DNA from: Cytophaga hutchinsonii ATCC 33406
GTDB taxonomy: Bacteria; Bacteroidota; Bacteroidia; Cytophagales; Cytophagaceae
Assembly (NCBI RefSeq): GCF_000014145.1
Contig: NC_008255.1
Coordinates: forward strand, 2,248,001-2,312,000
Reading direction: 5' to 3'
Length of the DNA stretch: 64,000 nt
Below, piece after piece: positions 35,658-45,685 of this stretch. Made by a program: the position numbers and the translations under genes. The notes under the pieces are model-generated. The model was not told the DNA's origin. It saw only the letters and a program-made list of their open reading frames with translations, and did not search any database. The first letter of the stretch is position 1. Every line of letters starts with the position of its first letter.

Positions 35658-38600
35658 TTGATCACTCAAGTAAAGAATTTTAGCAGAATTTTCATAAGGA
35701 GGTTTTTAAAAACTGTCGCTTATACTGCGCTTATTTTACTCATACTTCTCACTATCATAGTAATAGGCTTCAGAACTATTTATGTACAGGAGAAGGTTGG
35801 GAAAATTGCGAGTAAAGAACTTTCTGAATTTCTTCAGTACAAAGTTAACATTGATCGGGTTGAAATCGATTGGTTTGATCACTTTATTATTTACGGGGTT
35901 ACGCTGTACGATTACAAAGGCTCTCAAATGATCCATTTGGGCGAAGGTGTAGTAGATTATGAAATTTTTACACTGGAAAGAAAATGGACGTTCCGTATTG
36001 AAGATATTGTACTCAAAGATGGTGAAGTACACCTGATCAAATACAAAAACACCGACATTTTAAATATCAATGAATTTATTGATGCTGCGAGCAAGCTTGG
36101 TAATGACATGGATACCACTGCTGCCCGGGAAGCTTTTACGCTTGATGACATCAAACTGGTGAACATGCGTTTTGCGTATGATGATATGCGCAGCGGCAAC
36201 ATATCGGGTTTTGATCACAACCACTTTTCATTTGACAGCATTTACGGCATCACAGAAGATCTGTATGCGTTTGCAGACACTTTCCGCATCAATATAAAAG
36301 ACCTAACAACTATTGAAGGTCATACACGGCTCCGTGTACACAAGCTGTCAGGTATATATACCTTGTGTGAGCATTATATGGATCTGGAAAACATGTATGC
36401 AAAGATCGGAAATACCTTCCTGCAGAATTACATGAAGATCAGTTATGGCACCATCACCGATCTGGCAGATTTTAATACAGAGGCATATATCAATGCAACC
36501 TTAGACAGTTCATATGTTGATCTGCAAGACATTGCCTTCTTTGCCCCGGAATTGAAAAAGTACCCGTACCGGATCGGTATCAGTGCAGTGGCTTCGGGCA
36601 AGGTGAGTAAATTCACGATCAATAAACTGCGCGCATACACAGGCAAAAGTTATGTTAAAGGTTCACTGCATATGGATGGCTTGCCCAGCTTTATGTCTAC
36701 CTACATTGATGCAACCTTCAATGATGCATACATCAGCCAAGCTGATCTGGGACCGTTTTTTGATACCGAAGTACGGGAAACGATCCAGACCTTTAGTTAT
36801 TTTAAAGGGCTGCTTAGTTTTAATGGATTCCCGAAAGACTTTGTGGCAAATGCTGCGCTGAATACGGCGATGGGTTATTTTAAAACAGATATGAAATTCA
36901 ATCTGAAAGATAACCTGAAAGCAGACAGCTACTATTCCGGGAAACTTATAACCAAGCAGTTTAACCTGGGCAAGCTGATCAAAAACGAGCAGTTAGGTTT
37001 CATTAATATGGACGGAAGTGTTGAAGGTGTTGGTTTTGATATCGACGAATTACGGATGAAAATGCTTGCCACTATCTACTCCATTGATTTTAATAACTAC
37101 ACCTATAAGAATATCCACACCAATGCACTGCTGCAAAAATCGTTATTCAACGGACATGCAGATATTGTAGATTCAAATCTTGTAATGAGTGTTGATGGTA
37201 TGCTTGATTATCGGGAGGAAGAAGAAATTCTGCAGGTAAATGTTGTGTGCGAAAAAGCACAATTAAAGAAGCTGAATCTAAATATTACTGACACGGATTT
37301 ATTGGTCAAAACAAAACTAAACCTGAACTTCAGAGGAACGGAAATAGACGATGCGTATGGAAACGGTTACCTGGCCGACACTTACCTTCTATACAATGGA
37401 AATAAAGAAATTTATATTGATACGCTGCATCTCATTTCGAACATTATAGATGATACCACCAGGAATATTGAAATTGCTTCAGATATTATTACGGCTACTA
37501 TAAAAGGGAATTTTAAACCTACAATCATTGCACATGATTTTACAGAATTTGTGCAGGAAGTAAATAATAGTATTGTGCATGACAGTTTGGATGTTCTTGA
37601 ATATTATAAAAACAAAACCATACACCAGGAAACACCTTACCATGTTAATTACGATATTCAACTACATGATATTAATGCTTTTTTAAATATTTATACACCC
37701 GGTTTATATATCTCCGGTGAATCCAGTATCAAAGGTCGGTTCAACTCCGGCCGCACAAAAATATTACGTTCAAGGGCAGAAATTGATACCATTTATTACA
37801 AAGGATTTGAATTCAGAAAAAATAAAATCAATTTATTCTGTTCACAAAAAAGTGATACATCAGAAGTATTAGGAAATTTAACATTCACTTCGGAGAAACA
37901 GATCAATTCAGATTATATTGAAACAGAGAATTTCCTGCTTGAAACAGTATTAGCCGGCGAACAGGCAAACTTTTATATAGGAGCCAAACAATCTGCAACC
38001 AACAACAGTACACGTATTTCAGGCACCATAGATTTATATGACCCATACAATATCATTACATTTAACAACTCCATCTTAAGCATAAAAGATAACGTGTGGA
38101 AGTTTAAAGATGACAAGAAAATTTTTTTTAACGCGCATGAAATTAAATTCGATAGTGTTTCTTTATCCAATGCCCAGCAGGAAATTGTTATTATTGGTAA
38201 ATTAGGTCAGGAATCTACACAGGGAACTGTACTGCTTGAAAATATACATATGGAAGATTTTTCACATTTTTTCACGCAGGTAAAACTGAAAGGTATTGCT
38301 AACGGTAATATCAATCTTGGTGAATCTGACGTAGACAGCAAACTGACTATTGACAATTTCAATATTGACACCTTGTACGTAGGCGATGTTAACGGGCTGG
38401 CAACATGGAATAATCAGCAAAAGCAAATGAATATGAATGTCAGCATTTTACGTAAAAGTGATAACATTTTTAACCTCAGCGGTTATTTTGCACCCGAAAG
38501 TACTTTAAGAAGCGAAGAACTAAACCTGGTTGCGCAATTTAAAGAAGCTGACATTTCTCCTTTAAACTCCATAGCAAAAGATGTATTCACAGCCATCAGA

Positions 38601-40199
38601 GGACTGGCTACGGGCTATGTAACCATTAAAGGAACGCTTTCAGAACCCTTGGTGGATGGTGAAATCGATGTAACCAACGGTCATTTTAAAATTCCTTTTA
38701 CCGGAGCAAGCTACCATTTTACAGATAAAATTTATGTCAAAAATGACCGCATCGGATTTGAAAATGTTGAACTGAAAGATATTAATGAAAAGAGCTGCTA
38801 TGTTACCGGCGGACTTAACCACAATCACTTCAAGGACTTTGTATTAGATTTCAGAGGTACTATCCCCCTTCAGGACGGCAATGGATTTCAAGTAATTAAT
38901 CTGGCAGAAAATCAGGGTGACATCTTTTACGGAGATGCCTATGTTACGGGTAACTGGGAGATACTGGGTGCTTTAAATAAAATTAAAATTAAAGCGAATG
39001 CATTGTCTCAACCCAACACGAAAATATTTATTCCATTAGACACCTATGCCGGCGCTGAACACGAAAGTTATATACGCTTTGTTGATCCGGACCGCGACAA
39101 AACCAATATCAATCAGAAGAAAAAAATTGATCTATCCGGTATTGAAATGGAATTCAATTTAGACATCACGCCGGATGCTTACACAGAAATTATTTTTGAT
39201 AAAAAAGCAGGTGACATTATTCGTGGAAACGGAAACGGACACATGCGTTTAACAATTGATACACGTGGTGATTTCAACATGTTTGGCAATTATGAGATTA
39301 TACGCGGGAAGTACAATTTTACCCTGGCGGGAATTATTAATAAAGAATTTACCATTGATCCGGGAAGTACCATTAAATGGAACGGTGAACCGTATGAAGC
39401 CGAGCTGGATATCAAGACACGTTACCGTCTGTATACATCACTTAAGCCCACCATCACAGACCCTACGCTGGCTGAATCTCCCGATGCGCAACGTAAATAT
39501 CCGGTGAATGTATTAATGGGCTTAAAAGGAAATCTACGTTCACCGGAAGTTATCTTAGGATTAAAAATTGAAAACAAATATCCGGGCCAGTTTGCAGGTT
39601 ATGTAAACAGCTTTGAAACGTATGTTGCCGGTAATCCATCGGAGATGAACAAACAGGCATTCAGTTTAATTGTATTGCGTAAACTATCCCCTATCGGAAA
39701 TGGTTTATCTGATGCAAGCGGTTCTTATGCGAACTTAAGCGAATTGTTGTCAAATCAGTTAAGCAGCTTTGTATCACAGATCGATGAAAACTTAGAAATT
39801 AACGTTGATCTTACCACGCTGGATAAAAACGGATTGAACACATTCAATATGCGCTTTGCCTATACCGCACTAGACGGTCGTTTGCGTATTTCACACCAAA
39901 GCGGTAATTACTCAAATACAGCAAGTGCAGCAACCAATATTGTAGGTGAATGGACCGTTGAATATGTATTAACGCCAAGCGGAAATTTAAAGGCAAAAGT
40001 ATACAACAAAATAAATCAGAATGCCCTTATCACGTCTGCTAACACCACAACAACCATGGCTGCAGGCATGAGTATTCAGCATACACAGGGCTTTGACCGT
40101 ATTGGCGAGATCTTTAAAAAGAATGCCAACAAGAAAAAGAAAAAACGTAAAGAGCCGAAACAAATGTGGGCTCCTTATAAAGATGAAGAAAATCAATAA
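35658..40199 (+). CDS. tamB: TamB-like translocation and assembly module protein
   Basis: A 1513-residue inner-membrane anchored periplasmic protein: one N-terminal membrane helix at about 17-38, then a long beta-helical groove and a DUF490/TamB C-terminal domain near residues 1100-1450 (FAGYVNSFETYVAGNPSEMN, ENLEINVDLTTLDKNGLNTF). The tail is Lys-rich (residues 1490-1513). TamB acts with a TamA/TamL barrel in outer-membrane assembly and lipid transfer. The start is TTG at 35658; no ATG occurs until about residue 90, past the membrane helix. Divergent from tsaD with three bases between the start codons. Confidence 0.9.
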   Translation: MITQVKNFSRIFIRRFLKTVAYTALILLILLTIIVIGFRTIYVQEKVGKIASKELSEFLQYKVNIDRVEIDWFDHFIIYGVTLYDYKGSQMIHLGEGVVDYEIFTLERKWTFRIEDIVLKDGEVHLIKYKNTDILNINEFIDAASKLGNDMDTTAAREAFTLDDIKLVNMRFAYDDMRSGNISGFDHNHFSFDSIYGITEDLYAFADTFRINIKDLTTIEGHTRLRVHKLSGIYTLCEHYMDLENMYAKIGNTFLQNYMKISYGTITDLADFNTEAYINATLDSSYVDLQDIAFFAPELKKYPYRIGISAVASGKVSKFTINKLRAYTGKSYVKGSLHMDGLPSFMSTYIDATFNDAYISQADLGPFFDTEVRETIQTFSYFKGLLSFNGFPKDFVANAALNTAMGYFKTDMKFNLKDNLKADSYYSGKLITKQFNLGKLIKNEQLGFINMDGSVEGVGFDIDELRMKMLATIYSIDFNNYTYKNIHTNALLQKSLFNGHADIVDSNLVMSVDGMLDYREEEEILQVNVVCEKAQLKKLNLNITDTDLLVKTKLNLNFRGTEIDDAYGNGYLADTYLLYNGNKEIYIDTLHLISNIIDDTTRNIEIASDIITATIKGNFKPTIIAHDFTEFVQEVNNSIVHDSLDVLEYYKNKTIHQETPYHVNYDIQLHDINAFLNIYTPGLYISGESSIKGRFNSGRTKILRSRAEIDTIYYKGFEFRKNKINLFCSQKSDTSEVLGNLTFTSEKQINSDYIETENFLLETVLAGEQANFYIGAKQSATNNSTRISGTIDLYDPYNIITFNNSILSIKDNVWKFKDDKKIFFNAHEIKFDSVSLSNAQQEIVIIGKLGQESTQGTVLLENIHMEDFSHFFTQVKLKGIANGNINLGESDVDSKLTIDNFNIDTLYVGDVNGLATWNNQQKQMNMNVSILRKSDNIFNLSGYFAPESTLRSEELNLVAQFKEADISPLNSIAKDVFTAIRGLATGYVTIKGTLSEPLVDGEIDVTNGHFKIPFTGASYHFTDKIYVKNDRIGFENVELKDINEKSCYVTGGLNHNHFKDFVLDFRGTIPLQDGNGFQVINLAENQGDIFYGDAYVTGNWEILGALNKIKIKANALSQPNTKIFIPLDTYAGAEHESYIRFVDPDRDKTNINQKKKIDLSGIEMEFNLDITPDAYTEIIFDKKAGDIIRGNGNGHMRLTIDTRGDFNMFGNYEIIRGKYNFTLAGIINKEFTIDPGSTIKWNGEPYEAELDIKTRYRLYTSLKPTITDPTLAESPDAQRKYPVNVLMGLKGNLRSPEVILGLKIENKYPGQFAGYVNSFETYVAGNPSEMNKQAFSLIVLRKLSPIGNGLSDASGSYANLSELLSNQLSSFVSQIDENLEINVDLTTLDKNGLNTFNMRFAYTALDGRLRISHQSGNYSNTASAATNIVGEWTVEYVLTPSGNLKAKVYNKINQNALITSANTTTTMAAGMSIQHTQGFDRIGEIFKKNANKKKKKRKEPKQMWAPYKDEENQ

Positions 40200-40229
40200 C
40201 AATTTTATACTGTAAATACGATATGACAC

Positions 40230-41531
40230 ATGAATGAAGTTGTAGTTTTTTGGTTTCGCAGAGATTTACGGTTAACAGATAATGCTGGATTATTTCAGGC
40301 TTTAACAAGCGGTTATGCCGTTTTACCTGTATTCATATTTGATATCAACATACTGAATGCACTGGAACATAAAAATGATGCGCGTGTTGAGTTTATTCAC
40401 GATACCATTCAATCGCTTAAAAATGAGTTGCAGAAAATACATTCCGATATGGAAGTATATCACGCAACACCTGCAGAAGCGTTTGAACAGCTGGTAAAAA
40501 AATATACTGTTAAAGCCATTTATACCAATACGGATTATGAACCTGCGGCAATTAAGCGGGACAATGAAATAAGCGATTGGGCAGCGCAGCAGCAGATAGC
40601 TTTCAAATCATTTAAGGATCAGGTAATTTTTGAAAAGAATGAAATACTGACCGATACAGGTGCGCCTTACCGCGTATACACACCTTACAAAAATAAGTGG
40701 TTAAAGAAATTAACTGAAAATCCGGTTACGCACTCCCCTTCCGAAAAACATACCGATGCTTTTCTTCGTATGGAAGCCAAACCAATTGTGACTCTCAAAC
40801 AACTTGGTTTCACACCTTCATCCATTCAGATACCGCCGTTAGAAACCCTGCGTAAGACCATTCAGGAATACGATAAAACCAGAGACTACCCGTACCTGGA
40901 ACATGGCACCTCTTTATTGGGTATACACTTCAGGTTTGGGACCATCAGTATCCGGGAAAAAGTGGTTAAAGCATTGCCGTTGAATGCAACATGGCTGAGC
41001 GAATTGATCTGGCGCGAGTTCTTTATGCAGCTGCTGTTTCATTTCCCTCATGTAGTAACCGAATCGTTTCAGTCAAAATTCAACCGCTTGGAATGGCGTT
41101 ACTCTCAAGCCGATTTTGAAAAATGGTGTACGGGCAAAACCGGATACCCACTGGTAGATGCAGGCATGCGGGAGTTGAATACTACCGGCCACATGCATAA
41201 CCGCGTACGTATGGTTGTTGCCAGTTTTTTAACGAAACATTTGTTTATTGACTGGCGCTGGGGGGAAGCATATTTCGCACAAAAATTACTGGACTACGAT
41301 CTGTCTGCAAATAACGGAAACTGGCAGTGGGCAGCCGGAACAGGCGCAGATGCGCAACCGTATTTCCGCATATTCAATCCGATTTCACAACAGGAGAAAT
41401 TTGATCCCGATTTTATTTATATAAAAAAATGGGTGCCTGAGTTTGGAACTTCTTCGTATATTGAACCTATAATCGAACATAAAAAAGCAACAGAACGGGC
41501 AAAACTGCTTTTTTCTGTATTAAAAAATTAA
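40230..41531 (+). CDS. phrB: Deoxyribodipyrimidine photolyase (cryptochrome/photolyase family)
   Basis: A 433-residue flavoprotein that splits UV-induced pyrimidine dimers with blue light. The N-terminal antenna domain starts VVVFWFRRDLRLTDN; the FAD-binding half has SELIWREFFMQLLFHFPH, KTGYPLVDAGMRELNTTGHM, NRVRMVVASFLTKHLFIDWR, NGNWQWAAGTGADAQPYFRI and FNPISQQEKFDPD, all typical of class I CPD photolyases. Length is slightly short but normal. Follows tamB by 30 bases and may share its transcript. Fits exposure to light. Confidence 0.95.
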   Translation: MNEVVVFWFRRDLRLTDNAGLFQALTSGYAVLPVFIFDINILNALEHKNDARVEFIHDTIQSLKNELQKIHSDMEVYHATPAEAFEQLVKKYTVKAIYTNTDYEPAAIKRDNEISDWAAQQQIAFKSFKDQVIFEKNEILTDTGAPYRVYTPYKNKWLKKLTENPVTHSPSEKHTDAFLRMEAKPIVTLKQLGFTPSSIQIPPLETLRKTIQEYDKTRDYPYLEHGTSLLGIHFRFGTISIREKVVKALPLNATWLSELIWREFFMQLLFHFPHVVTESFQSKFNRLEWRYSQADFEKWCTGKTGYPLVDAGMRELNTTGHMHNRVRMVVASFLTKHLFIDWRWGEAYFAQKLLDYDLSANNGNWQWAAGTGADAQPYFRIFNPISQQEKFDPDFIYIKKWVPEFGTSSYIEPIIEHKKATERAKLLFSVLKN

Positions 41532-41536
41532 TTTAT

Positions 41537-42079
41537 ATGAAGTCTCTTGCAGCAAGTATACTTTTATTGTTATCTGCGTGGTATTTACAGGCACAAACCA
41601 TTCATGTCATTCTGATTGATGGTACAACTGAAAAACCAATCCCTGCAGTAAAAATTAAATCTGCACACGACCACGATTTAATAACGTTTTCAAATGATAC
41701 GGGATACTTTGCGTTCAATTTGAAACACGATGATACTATTTTACTTCAAAAGGACTACTACTATCCGATATACATGCGTTTAGGCGTACACCATTTTGAC
41801 AGTACACACGTAATCCGCATACAGCTCTTCCCTTCTCAGACTATTTATAAAGTACCAAATAAATTCAGCACAAAGAATTTACAGGCGTTTGAATATCATT
41901 TCACGCACGATGAGATCGGCAACGACAGTAATGCAGAAATCACGTTGTTCCAAACAAAAGATGCCTTACAGGCACAACAGGTATGGACAGGTAAACCGCT
42001 TCGGATTGTTTCGATTGATGTGTTTCCGCATCCGTCAAAACCTAAAAATCATTACATACTCAGTCAGCCTGAATATTGA
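41537..42079 (+). CDS. Hypothetical exported protein with carboxypeptidase-regulatory-like domain
   Basis: A 180-residue protein starting five bases after the photolyase stop. Signal peptide MKSLAASILLLLSAWYLQAQ, then a beta-sandwich opening like carboxypeptidase-regulatory domains (IHVILIDGTTEKPIPAVKIK, FSNDTGYFAFNL), then a short tail. Such proteins usually sit at the outer surface. Function unknown. The tight spacing to the photolyase gene suggests readthrough rather than functional linkage; a 25-base-arm terminator follows. Confidence 0.75.
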   Translation: MKSLAASILLLLSAWYLQAQTIHVILIDGTTEKPIPAVKIKSAHDHDLITFSNDTGYFAFNLKHDDTILLQKDYYYPIYMRLGVHHFDSTHVIRIQLFPSQTIYKVPNKFSTKNLQAFEYHFTHDEIGNDSNAEITLFQTKDALQAQQVWTGKPLRIVSIDVFPHPSKPKNHYILSQPEY

Positions 42080-42099
42080 GATCCGTATGGTATTTACAC

Positions 42100-42153
42100 G
42101 TAATCATATAAAAAAATCCCCGCACTGCTGCGGGGATTTTTTTATATGATTAC
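42100..42153. terminator. Long perfect inverted repeat between convergent genes
   Basis: Perfect 25-base arms (42100-42124 and 42129-42153) with loop CTGC: a GC-rich core (CCCCGCA) with runs of seven A and seven T outside and a symmetric ATCATAT extension. Bidirectional terminator for the exported-protein gene and the DUF3078 gene. Confidence 0.9.
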
Positions 42154-42172
42154 TCTTTATGCAGGCCATGGA

Positions 42173-43123
42173 TTAACGAATGCCGTAGCCATTTATTCTA
42201 TAAGATAATCCAACAGCAAGCACATTTTTGAATTGTATCGCCGGTCCTACAGAGCCATTATCACGTGTTATATTTATATCATCGTCGTAAATAAGACTCG
42301 TTGTAAATGTTGTTGTTAAGAATTTATTAACTTTCAGGTATAAGAAGCAATCCCAGAACACATCCACATTTAAATTCTTGTAATTGTCAAATAAATACAG
42401 CTGCGTTGCAAATGTTACATTCTTCATGATATCAGCTTTGTATTTAAGCATGAATGAAACCCCATATTCTTTTCTTATTATTTTGCCTCTTTCAACACCA
42501 TATGCACCGCTGTCTGAAAGTGTGCGGTCATTCACAATGGTATACTTAGCTGATACAGGTGAGAAAAGTATACTTGTACTTTTAAATGGCAGGTATTCAA
42601 TACCCAATGATCCCGTAACATAAGCCGGTGCCAGGAAGTTTGATATCTTTACTGCTGAATCTTTTTTAACATCATCGTAATAGTTAAAGCCTTCAGCGAA
42701 TTGGGATCTGAAATCAACTAGTGCTGCATAGCGTAATTTTTGTGTCTGCTCGTATGCAAATTTTGTTTGTACATAAATACGGTCATCACTTTTTCTAAAT
42801 GGAGAGGAATTAGACCCCAGGCGTTGAAAACCATATGCGATGTCAATAAGGTTACTCCAGTGCACGCGTTCTTTGTGGTATTCATTTGTACCAAGAAATA
42901 CACCGGTAAAAGACAGTGCATTTTGCCCACCGCCGGCCCAGTTATTTAAGCCTACATTTGTAAAGTTAATACCAAATGTTGCGGTAGTACGCCACAGCGT
43001 ATCGACTCCGACAAGTACAGAGGTATTATTTGTGATTGTAGTATCCGCACCTGTAGGTTCTGTTTGTGCAAATCCTTGCTGAATGGATAATAAAATAACC
43101 AGGCAAACTAAATATTTTTTCAT
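42173..43123 (-). CDS. DUF3078-family outer-membrane beta-barrel protein
   Basis: A 316-residue exported protein (signal peptide 1-19, cut after GFA) with the DUF3078 mark FGINFTNVGLNNWAGGGQNA at about 50-69 and alternating beta strands to the end (VAVGLSYRI region), consistent with an outer-membrane barrel. Widespread in Bacteroidota, function unknown. mscL lies 22 bases upstream on the same strand, so the two are likely cotranscribed and may both respond to envelope or osmotic stress. Confidence 0.88.
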   Translation of the reverse strand: MKKYLVCLVILLSIQQGFAQTEPTGADTTITNNTSVLVGVDTLWRTTATFGINFTNVGLNNWAGGGQNALSFTGVFLGTNEYHKERVHWSNLIDIAYGFQRLGSNSSPFRKSDDRIYVQTKFAYEQTQKLRYAALVDFRSQFAEGFNYYDDVKKDSAVKISNFLAPAYVTGSLGIEYLPFKSTSILFSPVSAKYTIVNDRTLSDSGAYGVERGKIIRKEYGVSFMLKYKADIMKNVTFATQLYLFDNYKNLNVDVFWDCFLYLKVNKFLTTTFTTSLIYDDDINITRDNGSVGPAIQFKNVLAVGLSYRINGYGIR

Positions 43124-43145
43124 AGTGTAACGTGTAATTAAAAAT

Positions 43146-43571
43146 TTATTTTTTCAACAAGTCTCTGATCTCTGTTAACAGTTGTTCTTCTTTTGTTGGT
43201 TCAGCAGGTACAGGCGCAGGTGCTGCCGCTTCTTCTTTCTTCTTCAGGTTATTCATTCCTTTTACCATTAAAAAAATCACAAATGCTAAAATGGTAAAGT
43301 CAATAACTGTTTGTATAAAATTACCATAAGCAAATACAGGGACACCGGCTTCTTTAGCTTTTGCCAGACTTTCGAAGGTCTGATTACCGAAAACAAAAAA
43401 TTTATCTTTAAAACCTTTATCGCCCATGAAAATACTCACGATCGGCATAATCAGATCATCAACCATCGAAGATACAATTTTACCAAATGCTCCACCGATA
43501 ATCACACCGACTGCCAGATCTACCACATTGCCCCGCATGGCGAAGGCTTTAAATTCACCAATAAAACTCAT
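43146..43571 (-). CDS. mscL: Large-conductance mechanosensitive channel MscL
   Basis: MscL opens under membrane tension to release solutes during osmotic downshock. About 141 residues with the diagnostic first helix [20 protein letters not shown] near 12-31, [20 protein letters not shown] as the second helix and Lys-rich end, and an Ala/Pro linker before the C-terminal helical bundle ([13 protein letters not shown]). ATG 43571 is preferred to ATG 43580, three codons earlier. Cotranscribed with the DUF3078 gene. Confidence 0.96.
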   Translation of the reverse strand: MSFIGEFKAFAMRGNVVDLAVGVIIGGAFGKIVSSMVDDLIMPIVSIFMGDKGFKDKFFVFGNQTFESLAKAKEAGVPVFAYGNFIQTVIDFTILAFVIFLMVKGMNNLKKKEEAAAPAPVPAEPTKEEQLLTEIRDLLKK

Positions 43572-43696
43572 AAAATTCAACTTTAATTATATATACTTGA
43601 TTACCAAAGTAAAATTAGACGAATATTTATAAAATAAAAACATGGTGAGCTCTAAAAGTTAGAATATTACTATTTAATAGCACTACCTTTACATTC

Positions 43697-44587
43697 ATGA
43701 ATAATGTATACAAACACATTATATGTCTGTTACTGATCTTATGCCTATTCAATTCATTACAGGCACAGGATTCCGTTATCTTTAAAAAACAACGGTTCAT
43801 ACCGATTGTAACCCTTGCCGGTGCTACCTATGTGGGCAGTATGTATGGTTTATATCAGTCGTGGTATAAAGATTATCCTTCCGAACATTTTCATTTTTTC
43901 AATGACAACAGCGAGTGGATGCAGATGGATAAAGCAGGTCATTATTTTACCTCCTTTCAATTAAGCCGCATACCTGCAGATGTACTATCCTGGACAGGAA
44001 CGAAAAGAAAACGTGCAATCTGGTATGGAACAGCAACAGGTTTTGTATTTCAATCTACCATTGAAGTATTTGATGGTTTCTCTTCTGAATGGGGGTTTTC
44101 ATTGGGTGATATGACTGCCAATACATTGGGCTGTGCTACCCTATTGACGCAATATTTAGCATGGAATGAACTGCGTATTATCCCAAAGTTCTCTTACCAT
44201 CATACATCCTATTCTTCAGTAAGTCCCGATCTGCTGGGCGATACACCGATACAGCAGTTATTAAAAGATTATAACGGACAAACCTATTGGCTTTCTTTTA
44301 ATATCCGCAAGTTAACGCAGCAGGATTTCTTCTGGCCGAAATGGCTTTGTGCATCTGTTGGCTATGGCGCCGATGCTATGGTTCGCGGAAATATTTCAGA
44401 AAGCAATTCGGAAGGTTATTATCCATACCGGCAAGTGTATCTATCTCTTGATATAGACTTTCAAAGTATACGTACGCGTAGTAAATTCTTAAAGACAGTA
44501 TTTTATACCGTCAATTTAATTAAAGTCCCTATGCCAACGCTTGAATTCAATAAGCATGGCCTTAACATGCATGGGTTATATTTCTAA
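43697..44587 (+). CDS. DUF2279-family exported protein
   Basis: A 296-residue protein with a signal peptide (1-23, cut after LQA) and the DUF2279/YfiM pattern: WYKDYPSEHFHFFNDNSEW, MDKAGHYFTSFQLSRIPADV, IEVFDGFSSEWGFSLGDMTA and NTLGCATLLTQYLAW. YfiM-type proteins are thought to be small periplasmic or outer-membrane lipoproteins of unknown role. TACCTTTA at 43684-43691, one mismatch from a -7 box, lies just before the start. The Smr gene follows after nine bases. Confidence 0.85.
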   Translation: MNNVYKHIICLLLILCLFNSLQAQDSVIFKKQRFIPIVTLAGATYVGSMYGLYQSWYKDYPSEHFHFFNDNSEWMQMDKAGHYFTSFQLSRIPADVLSWTGTKRKRAIWYGTATGFVFQSTIEVFDGFSSEWGFSLGDMTANTLGCATLLTQYLAWNELRIIPKFSYHHTSYSSVSPDLLGDTPIQQLLKDYNGQTYWLSFNIRKLTQQDFFWPKWLCASVGYGADAMVRGNISESNSEGYYPYRQVYLSLDIDFQSIRTRSKFLKTVFYTVNLIKVPMPTLEFNKHGLNMHGLYF

Positions 44588-44596
44588 GTTATACAT

Positions 44597-45544
44597 ATGA
44601 AAATTGGTGATAAAGTTCGGCTTGTACACGGCAAAGAATCCGGTATTATAACACGTGTGATTGATGCGCTGCAAATTGAAGTTGAAATTGAAGATGGTTT
44701 CCGGATACCCGTAGCTAAAAGAGAAGTAACCGTTATTTCTACGGAAGAAGGTTTGCTAACAGGCAGAACGTCTGCTCCGGAACCCGACCAGACGGCTGCT
44801 GTTAAAACACTGGACGGGAATATACAGATCGCTTTTCAGGCTTTTAATGACCGCACACACAGAGTGTTTCTGATCAATCAGCGCAACTGCCCGGTATTGT
44901 TCAGCTGTTTCAAAAAAACCAAACAACATACTTTGCTTATTCAATCCGGTAAATTAGAAAGCAATGGTATACTGAGCCTGGATGAATGGAACACGAGTGA
45001 ATTTTCCAGCTGGCCAAATCTGCTTTTTCAATTTATCTATCTGTTGCCAAGCATTGAAAAAATGATCCAGCCCTACTCTGCTGAAGTTATTGTTAAGGCT
45101 GAAAAATTTTATAAAAACAAAAAACATCATCCTTTATTAAAAGGTGAAGCTAATACCTGGGCAATCGACAGCGATCTGAAACTGGATTCAAAGGAAATAG
45201 AAACGTTGACTTCCGTATTGAATAATCCTTCAACAGCAGCCGGCCTGCTGGCTTTTGATGAACCGGAAGCTGAAGTTGACCTGCATATTGAAAAGCTGGA
45301 TGCGGAGTGGGAATCACTGACACCGATGCAGATCATGCACATACAAACCAGTACGTTTGAAAAGAAACTGGACCAGGCCATTGCCTGCGGTATGGATGAA
45401 ATTACGTTTATTCATGGCGTTGGCAACAATGTTTTGAAAAACGAACTGCATAAACGCTTAAGCAAAAACAAACGTATTGACTTTTTCAAAGATGCGAAGA
45501 AAGAACGTTTTGGCTATGGGGCAACGTTGGTAAAACTGAAGTAA
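44597..45544 (+). CDS. DUF2027 protein with C-terminal Smr domain
   Basis: A 315-residue protein: an N-terminal small beta domain (GDKVRLVHGKESGIITRVID, EDGFRIPVAKREVTVI) like MutS2/KOW folds, a central beta-sandwich DUF2027 domain (about 75-190) and a C-terminal Smr domain with VDLHIEKL at about 230 and the nuclease-type FIHGVGNNVLKNELHK at about 273-288. Smr domains nick branched or damaged DNA or act on RNA at collided ribosomes. Short spacing to the DUF2279 gene suggests a shared transcript. Confidence 0.88.
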   Translation: MKIGDKVRLVHGKESGIITRVIDALQIEVEIEDGFRIPVAKREVTVISTEEGLLTGRTSAPEPDQTAAVKTLDGNIQIAFQAFNDRTHRVFLINQRNCPVLFSCFKKTKQHTLLIQSGKLESNGILSLDEWNTSEFSSWPNLLFQFIYLLPSIEKMIQPYSAEVIVKAEKFYKNKKHHPLLKGEANTWAIDSDLKLDSKEIETLTSVLNNPSTAAGLLAFDEPEAEVDLHIEKLDAEWESLTPMQIMHIQTSTFEKKLDQAIACGMDEITFIHGVGNNVLKNELHKRLSKNKRIDFFKDAKKERFGYGATLVKLK

Positions 45545-45546
45545 GC

Positions 45547-45670
45547 GGAACGCTTAAAGCTTAAGGCGAAAAGCTTTTTGTTACTTAATTTATACATTAA
45601 AAATAATCACCACGTATTAACTTCTGCAGACGCAAAAGCTTTAAGCATTAAGCCTTTCGCCTTAGGCGTT
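45547..45670. repeat. Imperfect inverted-repeat block upstream of rnpB
   Basis: Left arm starts GGAACGCTTAAAGCTTAAGG, right arm (inverted) starts AACGCCTAAGGCGAAAGGCT; both are built from GCTTAA/TTAAGC words, as in the block next to smpB (33991-34172). The rnpB promoter lies just after it. Confidence 0.55.
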
Positions 45671-45677
45671 ATTTATG

Positions 45678-45685
45678 TATCTTTG
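45678..45685 (+). promoter_or_regulatory. rnpB: rnpB promoter -7 box
   Basis: TATCTTTG, a full match to TAnnTTTG, ending one base before the predicted 5' end region of RNase P RNA; a TTTCG about 19 bases upstream may be the -33 element. Confidence 0.75.
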
